A DNA stretch of 64,000 bases, from assembly GCA_945891505.1 (NCBI GenBank), contig CAMDDL010000010.1, positions 1-64,000 on the forward strand, given 5' to 3'. The notes under the pieces were generated by a model, which worked only from the letters and a program-made list of their open reading frames with translations, searched no databases and was not told where the DNA came from. Made by a program: the position numbers and the translations under genes. This DNA is from Maricaulis salignorans (GTDB taxonomy: Bacteria > Pseudomonadota > Alphaproteobacteria > Caulobacterales > Aquidulcibacteraceae). This document shows positions 17,956 to 27,935 of this stretch, one piece after another. The number at the start of each line of letters is the position of its first letter. Within the stretch, counting starts at the first letter, position 1.

Positions 17956-19851
17956 ATGGACGAAACGGATCTTGGCGGCGAGGGTGATCTTCCACAGTCG
18001 GGAGGATTTCCTGAGTACGACCAAGCCGATGCGGAGCCGGACGATCTGACCTTGTCGATGTTCGGGGACCCCGTTGAAGTTCCAGCAAAAGCTGCTGCTG
18101 GACAGGGTAGCCAGCCGTACCTCGTTTTGGCGCGCAAATACCGGCCACAACGGTTCGAAGATCTCATCGGCCAAGAAGCCATGGTCCGCACCCTGACCAA
18201 CGCCTTTGCCTCAAACCGGATCGCTCATGCCTTCATGCTGACAGGGGTACGCGGTGTTGGTAAAACCACGACAGCGCGCCTAATCGCCCGCGCCCTAAAT
18301 TATCAAACCGCGACAATGGATCGCCCGTCGATCCAGCTCGACCCGCTCGGCAGCCAATGTGAAGCCATTACGCGCGGTAATCATCCTGATGTGTTCGAAC
18401 TTGATGCCGCTTCGCGAACCGGTGTTGGCGATATGCGCGAATTGCTGGACGGCGTGCGCTATGGACCGATCGCGGCGCGCTATAAAGTCTATATTATCGA
18501 CGAAGTTCACATGTTGTCGAAGAGCGCGTTCAACGCGCTGTTGAAGACGTTGGAGGAGCCGCCTCCGCATGTGAAATTTATCTTTGCGACCACTGAAATC
18601 CGCTCAGTCCCTGTCACCATTCTATCCCGCTGCCAGCGCTTTGATCTTCGGCGGATTGAGCCTGTTGTTCTTGCCGATTATCTGGAGAAGATAGCTGGTC
18701 GCGAAGGTACTCAGATTGCTCGTGACGGGGTGGAGCTGATCGCCCGGGCCGCAGAGGGTTCAGCGCGCGATGGTCTATCGTTGTTAGATCAAGCCATCGT
18801 GCAAGATCAGGGCAATGGCGTAACTGGCGCTGAAATCCGCGACATGTTGGGTCTGGCCGACCGCACCCGCACAATGGACTTGCTTGGGGCAATCCTCAAA
18901 GGCGATGCCAAGACGGCCCTGCAAGCTTTCCGCGAACAATATGATTTGGGCGCGGATCCCGGCCTTGTTCTGCGCGACTTAATGGACCTAACCCACGAGG
19001 TTTCGCGTGGTGACGTTCTGGGCGCAGATTGGCATCCAGCTGGCGCGAGCGACCATATCCAGCAAATGAAGGCCTTTGCCCACAGCACAACCCCCGCGTC
19101 GCTTGGACGGCTGTGGCAATTGATCTTGCGAGGCTTTGAAGAATCTGGCCGCGCGCCCGATCCCGTCCAAGCCGCAGAAATGTGTTTGTTGCGCGCATGT
19201 GCGGCCCAGCAATTGCCGCCGCCTGAGGATTTAGCCCGTCTCCTGATTGGTCAGCCGATGGCGACGGGCGCGTCGGCGGGCCCATCGCCCTCTCAAGCAC
19301 CCAGTGGTGGACCCGCGGCTTTTCTCGTGCCCCAAACGGTAGCGGCGACACCTACGGTTCCAACGGCTTCTTCGCTGTCGACACAGGCTGCTACGACCTT
19401 TGAGGGCTTACTAGAGGCACTAGAAGATGCCCGTGAGATTGTTTTGGTCACGGAACTAGAGCGCTTTGTTCGCCCTGTTAGCCTTGTGCCTGGCCATTTG
19501 GTAATCGAGCTTTTGCCCAATGCCCCGGCAGACCTACAAAAGCGAGCGGTCGAGGCGCTAGCGGCGCTTACAGATGAAGATTGGCTGGTTGAGGCGGGCT
19601 CAGGTGGACAAGAGAGCATTGCCGAACGCAATAAGCGCTTAGAGGTCGAACGCGTAGACGCCGCTAAGCAGGCTCCGGAAGTCGTTGCGGCCATGAAAGC
19701 CTTTCCCGGTGCCCGCATTCTCGATGTCCGCGCGGCACCTGTGCCAGAGGTAGCCTTAGAGGCCGTGGTTGAGGATGGCGACGAGGAGGCCGAGGCCCTG
19801 ACCAGCAATGTCTTATCGGTGGACTTTAACCGCCGCCGCGTTGGCGACTAG
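17956..19851 (+). CDS. dnaX: DNA polymerase III subunits gamma and tau
   Basis: The ATPase of the clamp loader. The 631-residue protein has Walker A in LTGVRGVGKTTTARLIARAL, Walker B and sensor motifs in VYIIDEVHMLSKSAFNALLK, and TLEEPPPHVKFIFATTE with the SRC motif (TILSRCQRFDL). The zinc-module cysteines of enterobacterial DnaX are absent; only one Cys remains (GSQCEAITRG), as in other alphaproteobacteria. The C-terminal third holds the polymerase-binding tau region. The ATG at 17956 avoids overlap with the SRP RNA. No frameshift signal for making gamma was looked for in detail. Confidence 0.95.
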   Translation: MDETDLGGEGDLPQSGGFPEYDQADAEPDDLTLSMFGDPVEVPAKAAAGQGSQPYLVLARKYRPQRFEDLIGQEAMVRTLTNAFASNRIAHAFMLTGVRGVGKTTTARLIARALNYQTATMDRPSIQLDPLGSQCEAITRGNHPDVFELDAASRTGVGDMRELLDGVRYGPIAARYKVYIIDEVHMLSKSAFNALLKTLEEPPPHVKFIFATTEIRSVPVTILSRCQRFDLRRIEPVVLADYLEKIAGREGTQIARDGVELIARAAEGSARDGLSLLDQAIVQDQGNGVTGAEIRDMLGLADRTRTMDLLGAILKGDAKTALQAFREQYDLGADPGLVLRDLMDLTHEVSRGDVLGADWHPAGASDHIQQMKAFAHSTTPASLGRLWQLILRGFEESGRAPDPVQAAEMCLLRACAAQQLPPPEDLARLLIGQPMATGASAGPSPSQAPSGGPAAFLVPQTVAATPTVPTASSLSTQAATTFEGLLEALEDAREIVLVTELERFVRPVSLVPGHLVIELLPNAPADLQKRAVEALAALTDEDWLVEAGSGGQESIAERNKRLEVERVDAAKQAPEVVAAMKAFPGARILDVRAAPVPEVALEAVVEDGDEEAEALTSNVLSVDFNRRRVGD

Positions 19852-19899
19852 AAAATAATCCAGGATCTTGCCGGATCCCCATTTAACAGGACAAAATCG

Positions 19900-20223
19900 A
19901 TGAAAGACCTTGGCGGATTGATGAAGACGATGCAGCAGATGCAGTCCAAAGTGGCTGATGCGCATAAGAAAATGGAGAAAATTGAGGCTGAAGGCAGCGC
20001 TGGCGCAGGCATGGTGAAAATCACCAGCAATGGCGAAGGCAAGCTTTTGTCGATCTCGATTGATCCCATCCTGTGTGTGGCGGAGGATGTCGAAATTCTC
20101 GAAGACTTGATCAAAGCCGCTTTTGAAGATGCCCGCAAAAAAGTGGAAGCCAGTCGCGCCGCGATGGAGAAGGATTTGATGGGTGGCCTGCCGCTGCCCC
20201 CAGGCTTCAAGATGCCCTTCTAA
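19900..20223 (+). CDS. ybaB: YbaB/EbfC nucleoid-associated protein
   Basis: A 107-residue DNA-binding protein, dimeric in relatives. It shows the [20 protein letters not shown] helix, the [19 protein letters not shown] strand segment and [20 protein letters not shown], all family hallmarks. It lies between dnaX and recR, the standard arrangement, with 2 bases to recR. Confidence 0.95.
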   Translation: MKDLGGLMKTMQQMQSKVADAHKKMEKIEAEGSAGAGMVKITSNGEGKLLSISIDPILCVAEDVEILEDLIKAAFEDARKKVEASRAAMEKDLMGGLPLPPGFKMPF

Positions 20224-20225
20224 TC

Positions 20226-20852
20226 ATGACGGATCGGAATGCGCGAACCAAGCGTGCCACGGCAAGCCCTGAGATTGAACGCCTTGTGGCGCTACTGGCG
20301 AAGCTTCCGGGCTTGGGTCCACGTTCTGCGCGCCGGGCCGCCCTACATCTGTTAAAAAAGCGCGATGCCTTGATGCAGCCACTTGGCCAAGCCCTTGCGG
20401 ATGCAGCGGAAAAGGTGAAGGCCTGCCGGATTTGTGGCAATCTGGATACGCAAGACCCGTGCTCTGTCTGCGCTGACCCAGCCCGTGATCAGAACACATT
20501 GTGTGTCGTGGTTGAAGTGAGTGACCTTTGGGCGCTTGAGCGTTCTGGCGCTTATTCAGGCCAGTATCATGTTCTTGGCGGCGTCTTGTCGGCTTTAGAC
20601 GGCGTGCGTCCAGAAGACTTGCGGATTGGCAGTCTCATGGCGCGCATTCAAGCAGGGGGCATCACCGAAGTCGTCTTGGCGTTGGCTGCCACCGTAGAAG
20701 GCCAAACCACCGCCCATTATCTCGCCGATATTTTGGCCGACAGTGGCGTCGCCACCACGAAGCTTGCCCATGGCGTGCCAGTTGGCGGGGAATTGGATCA
20801 TCTGGACGACGGGACGCTGCTGGCGGCCCTAAAGGCACGCCGCAGCGTCTAA
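20226..20852 (+). CDS. recR: Recombination mediator RecR
   Basis: Works with RecO and RecF to load RecA at single-strand gaps. The 208-residue protein has an N-terminal helix-hairpin-helix ([20 protein letters not shown]), a four-cysteine zinc finger ([16 protein letters not shown]), and a Toprim domain ([20 protein letters not shown]) ending in the conserved [16 protein letters not shown]. It begins two bases after the ybaB stop, so the two are translated together. Confidence 0.95.
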   Translation: MTDRNARTKRATASPEIERLVALLAKLPGLGPRSARRAALHLLKKRDALMQPLGQALADAAEKVKACRICGNLDTQDPCSVCADPARDQNTLCVVVEVSDLWALERSGAYSGQYHVLGGVLSALDGVRPEDLRIGSLMARIQAGGITEVVLALAATVEGQTTAHYLADILADSGVATTKLAHGVPVGGELDHLDDGTLLAALKARRSV

Positions 20853-20864
20853 CGTCTTTAGGTT

Positions 20865-22034
20865 TTAGCCAGTCACGACATCAAAGGTGAGGCCAGCGCT
20901 CTTCACAAGACGGGCGCGAAGGGCAGGGCCCATGACGGCACCCGGCGTCCAAATCCCGCCAGCTGCGTCCTTGGCTTCGTTGATGAGGCACAAAGCGGAC
21001 TCAGCAATCATCTTGGAAGTCGAGCCATAGCCCGGATCGCGGTCGCCGGTGACGGCAACTTGGACTTCGGCGCCGGTGTCAGACTGCGCAATGAACAGCA
21101 CATCGTAAAAGCCGGTCTCACGTTCTTCTTTTGAAGGACCTTCGCCGGGCTTTGGCCCGCCTTCACCGCCAAGGCTCTTGTCGCCCGCAATGGCATTGGC
21201 CATGGCTTCACCCTTTTCGCCGGGGCCGGTCACCATCATTTCTTCATAGACAAGGCCTGCCCCATATTTATGGCCGAGAAGTGCATTCGTGCGGTGCACG
21301 TTGCGGGTGTTGATCGGTGCCATCACAAAGGGGGCAACCCAGACACCCATTTCTTCGTCCAGATAAGGCTTCATGCCATGGGGCTGGGTAGGGCCTTCAA
21401 AGCCCGGCGTCAGTGCAAATGGGTTGCGCAACAGGTCTAGCACACCTGGCTCGCTCATGGCAGCGGCCATGGTGGCCTTCAGGCTGGCTGCCGTGCCGCC
21501 CGAAAACGTGCCTTTCATCTTGCGGACCCGACCTTTAACTTTGGTTGCTGGGCTGCCCGTGTTAGCGATCATCGCTTCTTGCGCCATTTGGACACCAAGA
21601 TCGAATGGGATGGAATCAAAGCCGCACGAAAATACAATGCGCGCACCAGATGCCTTGGCAGCCGCCTCATGCGCGTCGATCATCTTGCGCATCCACGCGG
21701 GCTCGCCACACAAGTCTACATAATCAGTACCGTGCTCGGCGCAGGCAGCAACTAAGCCATTGCCATAGAGCTGATAGGGGCCAACCGTTGTCAGGACAAC
21801 TTTGGTTGAGGTGACCATCGCCTTCAAAGAGGCAGCATCATCGCTGTCGCAAACGACAAGCGGCGTATCCGCAGGTGCACCAATTTCGTCGCGAACTTGC
21901 GCCAGCTTTTCCAAGCTGCGCCCACCCATCGCCCAGCACACGCCAGTTGGATAGGTTGTTGCGAGATACTCAGCCACCAATCGGCCGGTAAAGCCTGACG
22001 CGCCAAAAACGATGATATCAAATTGCTGGCTCAT
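20865..22034 (-). CDS. Saccharopine dehydrogenase-like oxidoreductase
   Basis: A 389-residue NAD(P)-binding protein. The N-terminus has a Rossmann fold (DIIVFGASGFTGRLVAEYL) and the family segments VVLTTVGPYQLYGNGLVAAC, YVDLCGEPAWMRKMIDAH and RIVFSCGFDSIPFDLGV. This branch, related to mycobacterial trans-acting enoyl reductases, is separate from true lysine-pathway saccharopine dehydrogenases; the substrate is unknown. It converges on recR with only 12 bases between stops and appears monocistronic. Confidence 0.85.
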   Translation of the reverse strand: MSQQFDIIVFGASGFTGRLVAEYLATTYPTGVCWAMGGRSLEKLAQVRDEIGAPADTPLVVCDSDDAASLKAMVTSTKVVLTTVGPYQLYGNGLVAACAEHGTDYVDLCGEPAWMRKMIDAHEAAAKASGARIVFSCGFDSIPFDLGVQMAQEAMIANTGSPATKVKGRVRKMKGTFSGGTAASLKATMAAAMSEPGVLDLLRNPFALTPGFEGPTQPHGMKPYLDEEMGVWVAPFVMAPINTRNVHRTNALLGHKYGAGLVYEEMMVTGPGEKGEAMANAIAGDKSLGGEGGPKPGEGPSKEERETGFYDVLFIAQSDTGAEVQVAVTGDRDPGYGSTSKMIAESALCLINEAKDAAGGIWTPGAVMGPALRARLVKSAGLTFDVVTG

Positions 22035-22101
22035 GCCCTCATCTCCCTAATTGTTGGGACGTGTGTGGCTTGGAAAGTGCGGAAGAGCAAGAGGCTCAAA
22101 C

Positions 22102-22347
22102 CTATTTTGCTTGGCAGGCAGCTTTGATGGGTGCCCGTTCCGTTTGGCCCGGGAAACGAGCCAGAGCGGCAGCTGGCCGGATTGGCCTTTGAACCAGATT
22201 TCCTTGGCAAGCTGGGCACACACCAGCCAGCCTGCCGGTGGCGCAGCTCTCACAATAGGTGCACTCAAAGGAGCAGATAAAGGCTTCAGCACGATCGGCG
22301 GGCAAATCACGGTCGCAGCATTCGCAATTGGGCTTGAGCGCCAGCAT
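22102..22347 (-). CDS. DUF1272 small zinc-binding protein
   Basis: An 81-residue protein of unknown function with seven closely placed cysteines: NCECCDRDLP, ICSFECTYCESC and VCPACQGNLV, forming a treble-clef-like zinc site. It ends in the family signature RRPIRPAAALA-like segment (QRPIRPAAALARFPGQTE). The ATG at 22347 was chosen because relatives begin with a similar MLxLxPNCECCD. It starts four bases after the parE stop and is probably translated from the same message. Confidence 0.88.
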   Translation of the reverse strand: MLALKPNCECCDRDLPADRAEAFICSFECTYCESCATGRLAGVCPACQGNLVQRPIRPAAALARFPGQTERAPIKAACQAK

Positions 22348-22351
22348 CGCC

Positions 22352-24367
22352 TTAGACGTCAAGCTCTTCCGCGTAGCGGGCATTTTCTTGAAGCCATTTA
22401 AAGCGCAGCTCAGGCTTGCGCCCCATCAGCGTCTCCACCAACTCACCCACGCTCGGCAAATCGCCTTCGGGAATGACCAAACGTGCAAGCGTGCGGGTGG
22501 CTGGGTTCATGGTCGTGACCTTCAATTGCGCTGGCATCATTTCGCCCAAGCCTTTGAACCGGCCAATTTCGACTTTGGCGCGGGGATTGAAGGCCGTCTT
22601 CAGCAACTCATCCTTGTGCGCGTCATTCTTGGCATAGACCGTCTTGCCGCCATGGGTCAGGCGATAGAGTGGCGGCAAGGCAACAAACAAGCGCCCCGAA
22701 TGCACCAATTGTGGCATGGCCCGGAAGAAATAGGTGGCCAATAGGGCTGCGATATGGGCCCCGTCGACGTCTGCGTCGGTCATGATGATGACGCGCTCAT
22801 AGCGCAGGTCTTGCACCCGGAACTTGCTGCCCGGAGCGACCCCCAAAGCAAGGGCAAGGTCAGAGAGTTCTTGATTGCCGGCAAGCTTATCGCCACCCGC
22901 GCTCGCCACGTTCAAGATTTTACCACGAAGCGGCAAGATGGCTTGGGTATTGCGGTCGCGTGCCTGTTTGGCGCTGCCACCTGCCGAATCGCCTTCGACG
23001 ATGAAGATTTCGGTGCCGACCGCATCTTGGCGCGCGCAATCTGCCAGCTTGCCGGGCAAGCGTAATTTGCGTGTCGCGCTTTGGCGTTGCACTTCTTTTT
23101 CTTTGCGCCGCTTGAGCCGATCATCAGCTTGAGCAATCGCCCAATCAAGCAAGGCCCGCGCTTCACGTGGACTTGCACCCAACCATTGGTCAAACGGATC
23201 GCGGATGGCGTTTTCAACAATGCGGGACGCTTCTGCCGTCGCCAAGCGGTCCTTGGTTTGACCGACAAATTCTGGTTCGCGCACGAAGACGCTGATTAGG
23301 GCTGCTGCAGTGCCAAACACGTCCTCAGAGGTGATTTGAGCGGCCTTCTTGTCGCCCACCAACTCCCCATAATTGCGCAAGCCCTTGGAGATAACAGTCC
23401 GGAGGCCTTGCTCATGCGTGCCGCCTTCGGGCGTGGGGATGGTGTTACAATAGGAAAGTAGGAAGCCATCCCGGTCGCCAAACCCACGCACCCCCCAAGT
23501 TAACGCCCACTCCACCGCACCATGACCGCCAGCTTGCGACGTGCGCCCGGCAAACATGGTGGAAGTAACGGTCGGGGCTTCGCCAATGCTGCCTTGGAGA
23601 TAGTCGGCGAGACCATTTGGGAAGCACAACACTTCTTCCAAAGGCGTGGAATCACCTGGACGAATGCGCTCGGGCGCGCATTTCCAACGAATTTCTACGC
23701 CCCGGAACAAATAGGCCTTAGACCGCGCCATGCGGAACAAGCGCGCTGGATCAAGGCTGGCACCTTCGCCGAAAATATCTGGATCCGGGTGAAAGCGCAC
23801 AAGAGTACCACGACGATTATGCACGGCTCCTAAGTGTTCGATTGGGCCCTGAGGAATTCCGCGTGAAAACGCCATGCGGTAGAGCCGCTTGTCGCGAGCC
23901 ACTTCCACTTCGAGACGATCCGAAAGCGCGTTGACCACCGACACGCCCACCCCGTGCAAGCCGCCAGAGGTTTGATAGGCCTTATCCGAGAACTTGCCGC
24001 CCGCGTGCAGCACGGTCATGACCACTTCAAGTGCGGACTTGTCGACATATTTTGGGTGCGGGTCGATTGGGATGCCGCGTCCATTGTCCGAGACGGCGAG
24101 GGCTCCATCGGCTTCGAGGGTGACTTCAATGCGAGTCGCATGACCGGCAACGGCCTCGTCCATCGAATTGTCGAGCACTTCTGCAAACAAATGGTGCATC
24201 GCGCGGGCATCGGTGCCGCCAATATACATGCCAGGCCGCTTGCGAACAGGTTCCAGCCCTTCAAGCACTTCAATGTCTTTCGCGGAATAACCCGCGGTGG
24301 CTGCAGAGACGCCTGCTGGCTCTAGATCATCAAACAAACTGGATTTTGGAGCGGCATTGGCAGCCAT
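22352..24367 (-). CDS. parE: DNA topoisomerase IV subunit B
   Basis: The ATPase subunit that works with ParC to decatenate daughter chromosomes. The 671-residue protein has the GHKL ATPase motifs EVLDNSMDEAVAG, DNGRGIPIDPHPKY and QTSGGLHGVGVSVVNALS, then the transducer and the Toprim domain with IVEGDSAGGSAKQARDR and IIMTDADVDGAHIAALL. The size and KYVDKSALEVVMTVLHAGGK favour ParE over GyrB. The ATG at 24367 follows AAGGAA on the minus strand. Confidence 0.94.
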   Translation of the reverse strand: MAANAAPKSSLFDDLEPAGVSAATAGYSAKDIEVLEGLEPVRKRPGMYIGGTDARAMHHLFAEVLDNSMDEAVAGHATRIEVTLEADGALAVSDNGRGIPIDPHPKYVDKSALEVVMTVLHAGGKFSDKAYQTSGGLHGVGVSVVNALSDRLEVEVARDKRLYRMAFSRGIPQGPIEHLGAVHNRRGTLVRFHPDPDIFGEGASLDPARLFRMARSKAYLFRGVEIRWKCAPERIRPGDSTPLEEVLCFPNGLADYLQGSIGEAPTVTSTMFAGRTSQAGGHGAVEWALTWGVRGFGDRDGFLLSYCNTIPTPEGGTHEQGLRTVISKGLRNYGELVGDKKAAQITSEDVFGTAAALISVFVREPEFVGQTKDRLATAEASRIVENAIRDPFDQWLGASPREARALLDWAIAQADDRLKRRKEKEVQRQSATRKLRLPGKLADCARQDAVGTEIFIVEGDSAGGSAKQARDRNTQAILPLRGKILNVASAGGDKLAGNQELSDLALALGVAPGSKFRVQDLRYERVIIMTDADVDGAHIAALLATYFFRAMPQLVHSGRLFVALPPLYRLTHGGKTVYAKNDAHKDELLKTAFNPRAKVEIGRFKGLGEMMPAQLKVTTMNPATRTLARLVIPEGDLPSVGELVETLMGRKPELRFKWLQENARYAEELDV

Positions 24368-24394
24368 TCGGCGGGGTTCCTTGAATTTTAAGGC

Positions 24395-24426
24395 AAACAA
24401 GAGCAGCCCGATATGGGCTCTTGTTT
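24395..24426. promoter_or_regulatory. 10-bp inverted repeat in the parE leader
   Basis: AAACAAGAGC (24395-24404) and GCTCTTGTTT (24417-24426) form a perfect inverted repeat with a 12-base centre that itself holds an AGCCC/GGGCT pair. It lies 28-59 bases upstream of the parE start, where an operator or 5' leader hairpin could sit. There is no T run for a terminator on either strand that would make sense of the neighbours. Confidence 0.5.
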
Positions 24427-24513
24427 GGGCTGTGGGTCAAGCCTTTGTGTTAGCAACCACGGGCTTTCGTTTTCTTCACAAACATCTTGCGCTCTTGTAA
24501 ACCCTGTGTTTAC

Positions 24514-24527
24514 TTACCAAATGGTAA
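24514..24527. promoter_or_regulatory. Small palindrome in the parE/cold-shock divergent region
   Basis: TTACCA and TGGTAA flank AA, a 6-bp inverted repeat in the 260-base gap between the divergent parE and cold-shock genes. The size and symmetry fit an operator, but with no known match it may be chance. The rest of the gap shows no gene. Confidence 0.3.
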
Positions 24528-24627
24528 TGCTAGGGCTCGGGTGCGGGGAGCTGTCCTAGGGTTCAATCTAGAAGTCCCGCGTAACGAAGCTCGCGATGTA
24601 TCAATTTGAGCGAAGGGATCAAGTTTT

Positions 24628-25155
24628 GTGACACACCAATTGTTAGAAACTGTCCTAGCCATGGGGAAAGAGCCATTGGGTAGTTTGGCAGAGGGCATCG
24701 TAAAATGGTTCGATCCAGTCAAAGGCTTTGGCTTTGTTCAGCTAACGGCAGGCGACGCCGAAAACCCCAATGGAATTTATGCTTTATTGCATATTAGCGT
24801 GCTGCGAAAGCACTCAACCGCCATCCCTAAAGAGGGAGACGAGATCACTGTTTTGACCGCTGAGAGCGATCGGGGCCTACAAGTCGTCGGAATTTTGAGC
24901 CTGCGGCCCGTGTTTCGGCCGCCGCCTGAAGATGTGGATCAATTTGTTCCTGTTACCGTTAAATGGTTCAACCGGTCCAAGGGGTATGGCTTTGCTGGTC
25001 TGACCAGCGACGGACCAGAATCGGAAGATATCTTCGTGCACGTGGCCACGCTGCGCCGCGGCGGTATTGATATGGTCGATGGCGGGGAAGTCTTGCGGGC
25101 CCGTGTTGAGCGCAGTGCCAAGGGTGCTATCGCCACAGCAATTGTCCGCGCCTGA
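24628..25155 (+). CDS. Double cold-shock-domain protein
   Basis: A 175-residue protein with two nucleic-acid-binding cold-shock domains, a layout known from Caulobacter-type alphaproteobacteria. The first (about residues 22-82) has [17 protein letters not shown] but an altered RNP2 motif, [10 protein letters not shown]. The second (about 108-172) is more standard: [17 protein letters not shown] with [13 protein letters not shown]. It starts with GTG after a GAAGGGA ribosome-binding site. It probably acts as an RNA chaperone or in stationary phase; its regulation is not evident from sequence. Confidence 0.88.
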   Translation: MTHQLLETVLAMGKEPLGSLAEGIVKWFDPVKGFGFVQLTAGDAENPNGIYALLHISVLRKHSTAIPKEGDEITVLTAESDRGLQVVGILSLRPVFRPPPEDVDQFVPVTVKWFNRSKGYGFAGLTSDGPESEDIFVHVATLRRGGIDMVDGGEVLRARVERSAKGAIATAIVRA

Positions 25156-25239
25156 CGCTCTGAAACAAGTTGAGCTGTGGCGACTTGGTCGCGATCATGC
25201 CATCTTGGCGGACGTCAACGCGTCGTGTTAGGGAAGGTC

Positions 25240-25740
25240 ATGACGAAGCTACTGCATTTCATTTTCCTTGCCTTCATGGCTTGTGCCGCTCTTCCTTCTG
25301 CGTCGTTTGCTCAAGCTGTGGCCATTGAGGGGCCACAGCGTGGCTTGCGGGTTGAGAAATTGTCGATTGCGACACCGGCGGGCGTTCGGTCATTCAACGT
25401 CGAAATGGCTGACACACCGCGCTCGCGTGAGATCGGGATGATGTGGCGGACCCAAGTGCCACGCGGCACTGGCATGTTGTTTGATTTCAAGACGCCGGAA
25501 TCTTCTACTTTCTGGATGGAAAACACACTGGTTTCGCTCGACCTCATCTTCATTCGCGCCGATGGTCGCATTGCCAATATCGCGGTGAATGCACAGCCAA
25601 TGTCACGCGCACTCATCCCTTCGGACGGACCGGTTTTGGCGGTTTTGGAGATTGGCGCGGGTGAATCTCGCCGTTTGGGGCTGGCCGCTGGCCAGCGTGT
25701 GACGCACAGGATTTTCAAGCCAGTGCGTGCAAAAAAGTGA
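25240..25740 (+). CDS. DUF192 exported protein
   Basis: A 166-residue protein with a signal peptide (residues 1-24, LLHFIFLAFMACAALPSASF, cut near AQA). The mature part matches DUF192: FNVEMADTPRSREIGMMWR, GTGMLFDFKTPESSTFWMEN, SLDLIFIRADGRI and the C-terminal VLEIGAGESRRLGLAAGQRV. The function is unknown; a periplasmic role is likely. The ATG at 25240, next to GGGAAGG, starts the signal peptide and was preferred to an upstream non-ATG start. Confidence 0.88.
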   Translation: MTKLLHFIFLAFMACAALPSASFAQAVAIEGPQRGLRVEKLSIATPAGVRSFNVEMADTPRSREIGMMWRTQVPRGTGMLFDFKTPESSTFWMENTLVSLDLIFIRADGRIANIAVNAQPMSRALIPSDGPVLAVLEIGAGESRRLGLAAGQRVTHRIFKPVRAKK

Positions 25741-25806
25741 GACTTCAGTAAATTCTGTTTAGAGCGCTTGCCCTAAACGGCTTGGTCGCGCTATACGCGC
25801 GCCTCT

Positions 25807-25886
<80 letters not shown>

Positions 25887-25987
25887 TGGTCGTTTGTGAT
25901 AAGCGGGACGTGCTATTTTAGTGCATTGCCCGCTTTTACATTTTTGCCGAACGCGCTCATGATGAGACATCTAGTTTCGAGGCCTTC

Positions 25988-26296
25988 ATGACATTTGCAA
26001 GAATCTTCCGTCCAGCCAAAACCGCCATGCAGTCGGGCCGTGCGAAGAACAATGTTTGGATGCTGGAATTTGAATCCGCTGCCGTGCGCTCCTCTGATCC
26101 TTTGATGGGCTGGACCTCGTCAGCTGATACCCAAGGTCAAGTGCGTTTGACCTTTGATACGCGCGATGAGGCGATTGCCTATGCGCAAAAATACAATCTG
26201 GCGTTTCAGGTTATTGATCGGCAAGAGCCTAAGCGTATCCCGCGTGCTTACTCCGACAACTTCACCTTTTACCGCCGTGAACCCTGGTCTCACTAG
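25988..26296 (+). CDS. NDUFS4-like accessory subunit of respiratory complex I
   Basis: A 102-residue protein matching the conserved region of the 18-kDa NADH dehydrogenase subunit shared by mitochondria and alphaproteobacteria: ARIFRPAKTAMQSGRAK, WMLEFESAA, DPLMGWTSSADTQGQVRLTF and DEAIAYAQKYNLAFQVI. It sits on the matrix or cytoplasmic side of complex I near the N module. It stands alone between two tRNA genes; its stop codon shares its final G with the first base of the following tRNA-Arg. Confidence 0.95.
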   Translation: MTFARIFRPAKTAMQSGRAKNNVWMLEFESAAVRSSDPLMGWTSSADTQGQVRLTFDTRDEAIAYAQKYNLAFQVIDRQEPKRIPRAYSDNFTFYRREPWSH

Positions 26297-26372
26297 GCCC
26301 AATAGCTCAGCAGGATAGAGCATCCGCCTTCTAAGCGGACGGTCGCAGGTTCGAGCCCTGCTTGGGTCGCCA
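26296..26372 (+). tRNA. tRNA-Arg (TCT)
   Basis: Acceptor arms GGCCCAA (26296-26302) and TTGGGTC (26362-26368), anticodon stem-loop TCCGC-CTTCTAA-GCGGA with anticodon TCT, GGTTCGAGCCC T-arm, and an encoded CCA (26370-26372). Its first base is the last base of the upstream gene's stop codon, so the mature 5' end must be made by cleaving a joint transcript or the two transcripts differ. Confidence 0.96.
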
Positions 26373-26427
26373 GTTCTTAGTGTTTTGCCTTCTTTGCCAA
26401 ACCGCTCAGCCCCGTTATGAAGACATC

Positions 26428-27921
26428 ATGACCACACTCGCCAATGATCTCGATATCCGCTCCGCCCGTCCTGACCAACTTGTGGCTGGGGCCACGGGTG
26501 ATTGGGAAATTATTGTGGGACTTGAAGTCCACGCGCAGGTGAGTGCGCAGTCCAAGTTGTTTTCTGGGGCGAGTGCCTCTTACGGTGCCGCGCCGAACGC
26601 GCACGTTAGCCTAGTGGATGCGGGCATGCCTGGCATGTTGCCGGTGTTGAACCGCTATTGCGTTGAACAAGCGGTGCGCACAGGCCTTGGCCTTGGGGCC
26701 AAGATCAATTTGTGGAGCCGGTTTGATCGGAAGAATTATTTCTATCCCGATTTGCCACAAGGCTATCAAATCAGCCAGTTCGCCCACCCAATCGTGGGTG
26801 AGGGGACATTGAACGTTGATTGCGATAATGGCGAGACGGTTCCCATCCGCATTGAGCGCATTCACTTGGAACAAGATGCCGGCAAGTCGATCCATGATCT
26901 CGACCCCCGCGCCACCTATGTCGACCTGAACCGTTCGGGCTGTGCCTTGATGGAAATCGTCTCCAAGCCCGATATCCGTTCGAGCGAAGAGGCTGCTAAT
27001 TATTTCAAGGCACTGCGGGCTTTGCTGCGCTATCTGGGTACGTGTGATGGCAACATGGATGAAGGCTCGATGCGGGCAGACGTCAATGTGTCCGTCCGCA
27101 AGCCCGGCACGCCCTTTGGCACGCGCTGTGAAATCAAGAATGTGAACTCGACCCGCTATGTCGCTTTGGCGGTCGATTATGAGGCGCGTCGTCAGATTGA
27201 GGTCTTGGAAGATGGCGGGTCCATCAGCCAAGAGACGCGCTTGTTTGATGTGAAGACGGGAAAAACCCGCTCTATGCGCTCAAAAGAAGATGCGCATGAT
27301 TATCGCTATTTCCCAGACCCGGACTTGTTGCCTCTGGAGCTGGATCAAGCTTGGGTGGATGCGATCAAGGCGAGCCTGCCTGAACTGCCAGACGCCAAGA
27401 AGCAGCGCTTTAAGGCTGATTATGGCCTGTCGCCCTATGATGCGGCCGTGCTGGTCTCTGATAAGGACGCGGCAGACTTCTTTGAGACTGCCGCCCGTGG
27501 CCGTGATGCCAAGCTGGTCAACAGCTGGATGACGGTGGAATTGTTCGGCTGGCTTAACAAGCATGACAAGACATTGGCCGAAACCCCTGTTTCGGCAGAG
27601 CGTTTGGGAGAATTGGTAGATCTGATCAGCAATGGCACGATCAATGGCAAGATCGCCAAAGACGTCTTCCCCCGCATGATCGAAACTGGCGACGCGCCGT
27701 TGGTCATTGTTGAGCGTGAAGGCCTGAAGCAAGAAACCGACACAGGCCTGATCGAAGAAACCGTTGATGCTTTGATCGCGGCTAATCCCGATAAAGTGGA
27801 AGAAGCCCGCACAAAGCCAAAGGCGCTTGGTTGGTGGGTCGGCCAATTGATGAAGGCAACCGGCGGCAAAGCCAGCCCTGCTGTCATCAATGACGTGATC
27901 AAGGCAAAGCTGGGGCTTTAA
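26428..27921 (+). CDS. gatB: Aspartyl/glutamyl-tRNA amidotransferase subunit B
   Basis: Part of GatCAB, which converts mischarged Glu-tRNA(Gln) (and Asp-tRNA(Asn)) to the amidated form. The 497-residue protein has the GatB hallmarks [71 protein letters not shown] and the C-terminal YqeY-like domain ending [19 protein letters not shown]. The ATG at 26428 with GAAG upstream was chosen over an in-frame start inside the tRNA gene. It converges on the DUF1176 gene. Confidence 0.96.
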   Translation: MTTLANDLDIRSARPDQLVAGATGDWEIIVGLEVHAQVSAQSKLFSGASASYGAAPNAHVSLVDAGMPGMLPVLNRYCVEQAVRTGLGLGAKINLWSRFDRKNYFYPDLPQGYQISQFAHPIVGEGTLNVDCDNGETVPIRIERIHLEQDAGKSIHDLDPRATYVDLNRSGCALMEIVSKPDIRSSEEAANYFKALRALLRYLGTCDGNMDEGSMRADVNVSVRKPGTPFGTRCEIKNVNSTRYVALAVDYEARRQIEVLEDGGSISQETRLFDVKTGKTRSMRSKEDAHDYRYFPDPDLLPLELDQAWVDAIKASLPELPDAKKQRFKADYGLSPYDAAVLVSDKDAADFFETAARGRDAKLVNSWMTVELFGWLNKHDKTLAETPVSAERLGELVDLISNGTINGKIAKDVFPRMIETGDAPLVIVEREGLKQETDTGLIEETVDALIAANPDKVEEARTKPKALGWWVGQLMKATGGKASPAVINDVIKAKLGL

Positions 27922-27935
27922 GCGCCCCAGTCGCC

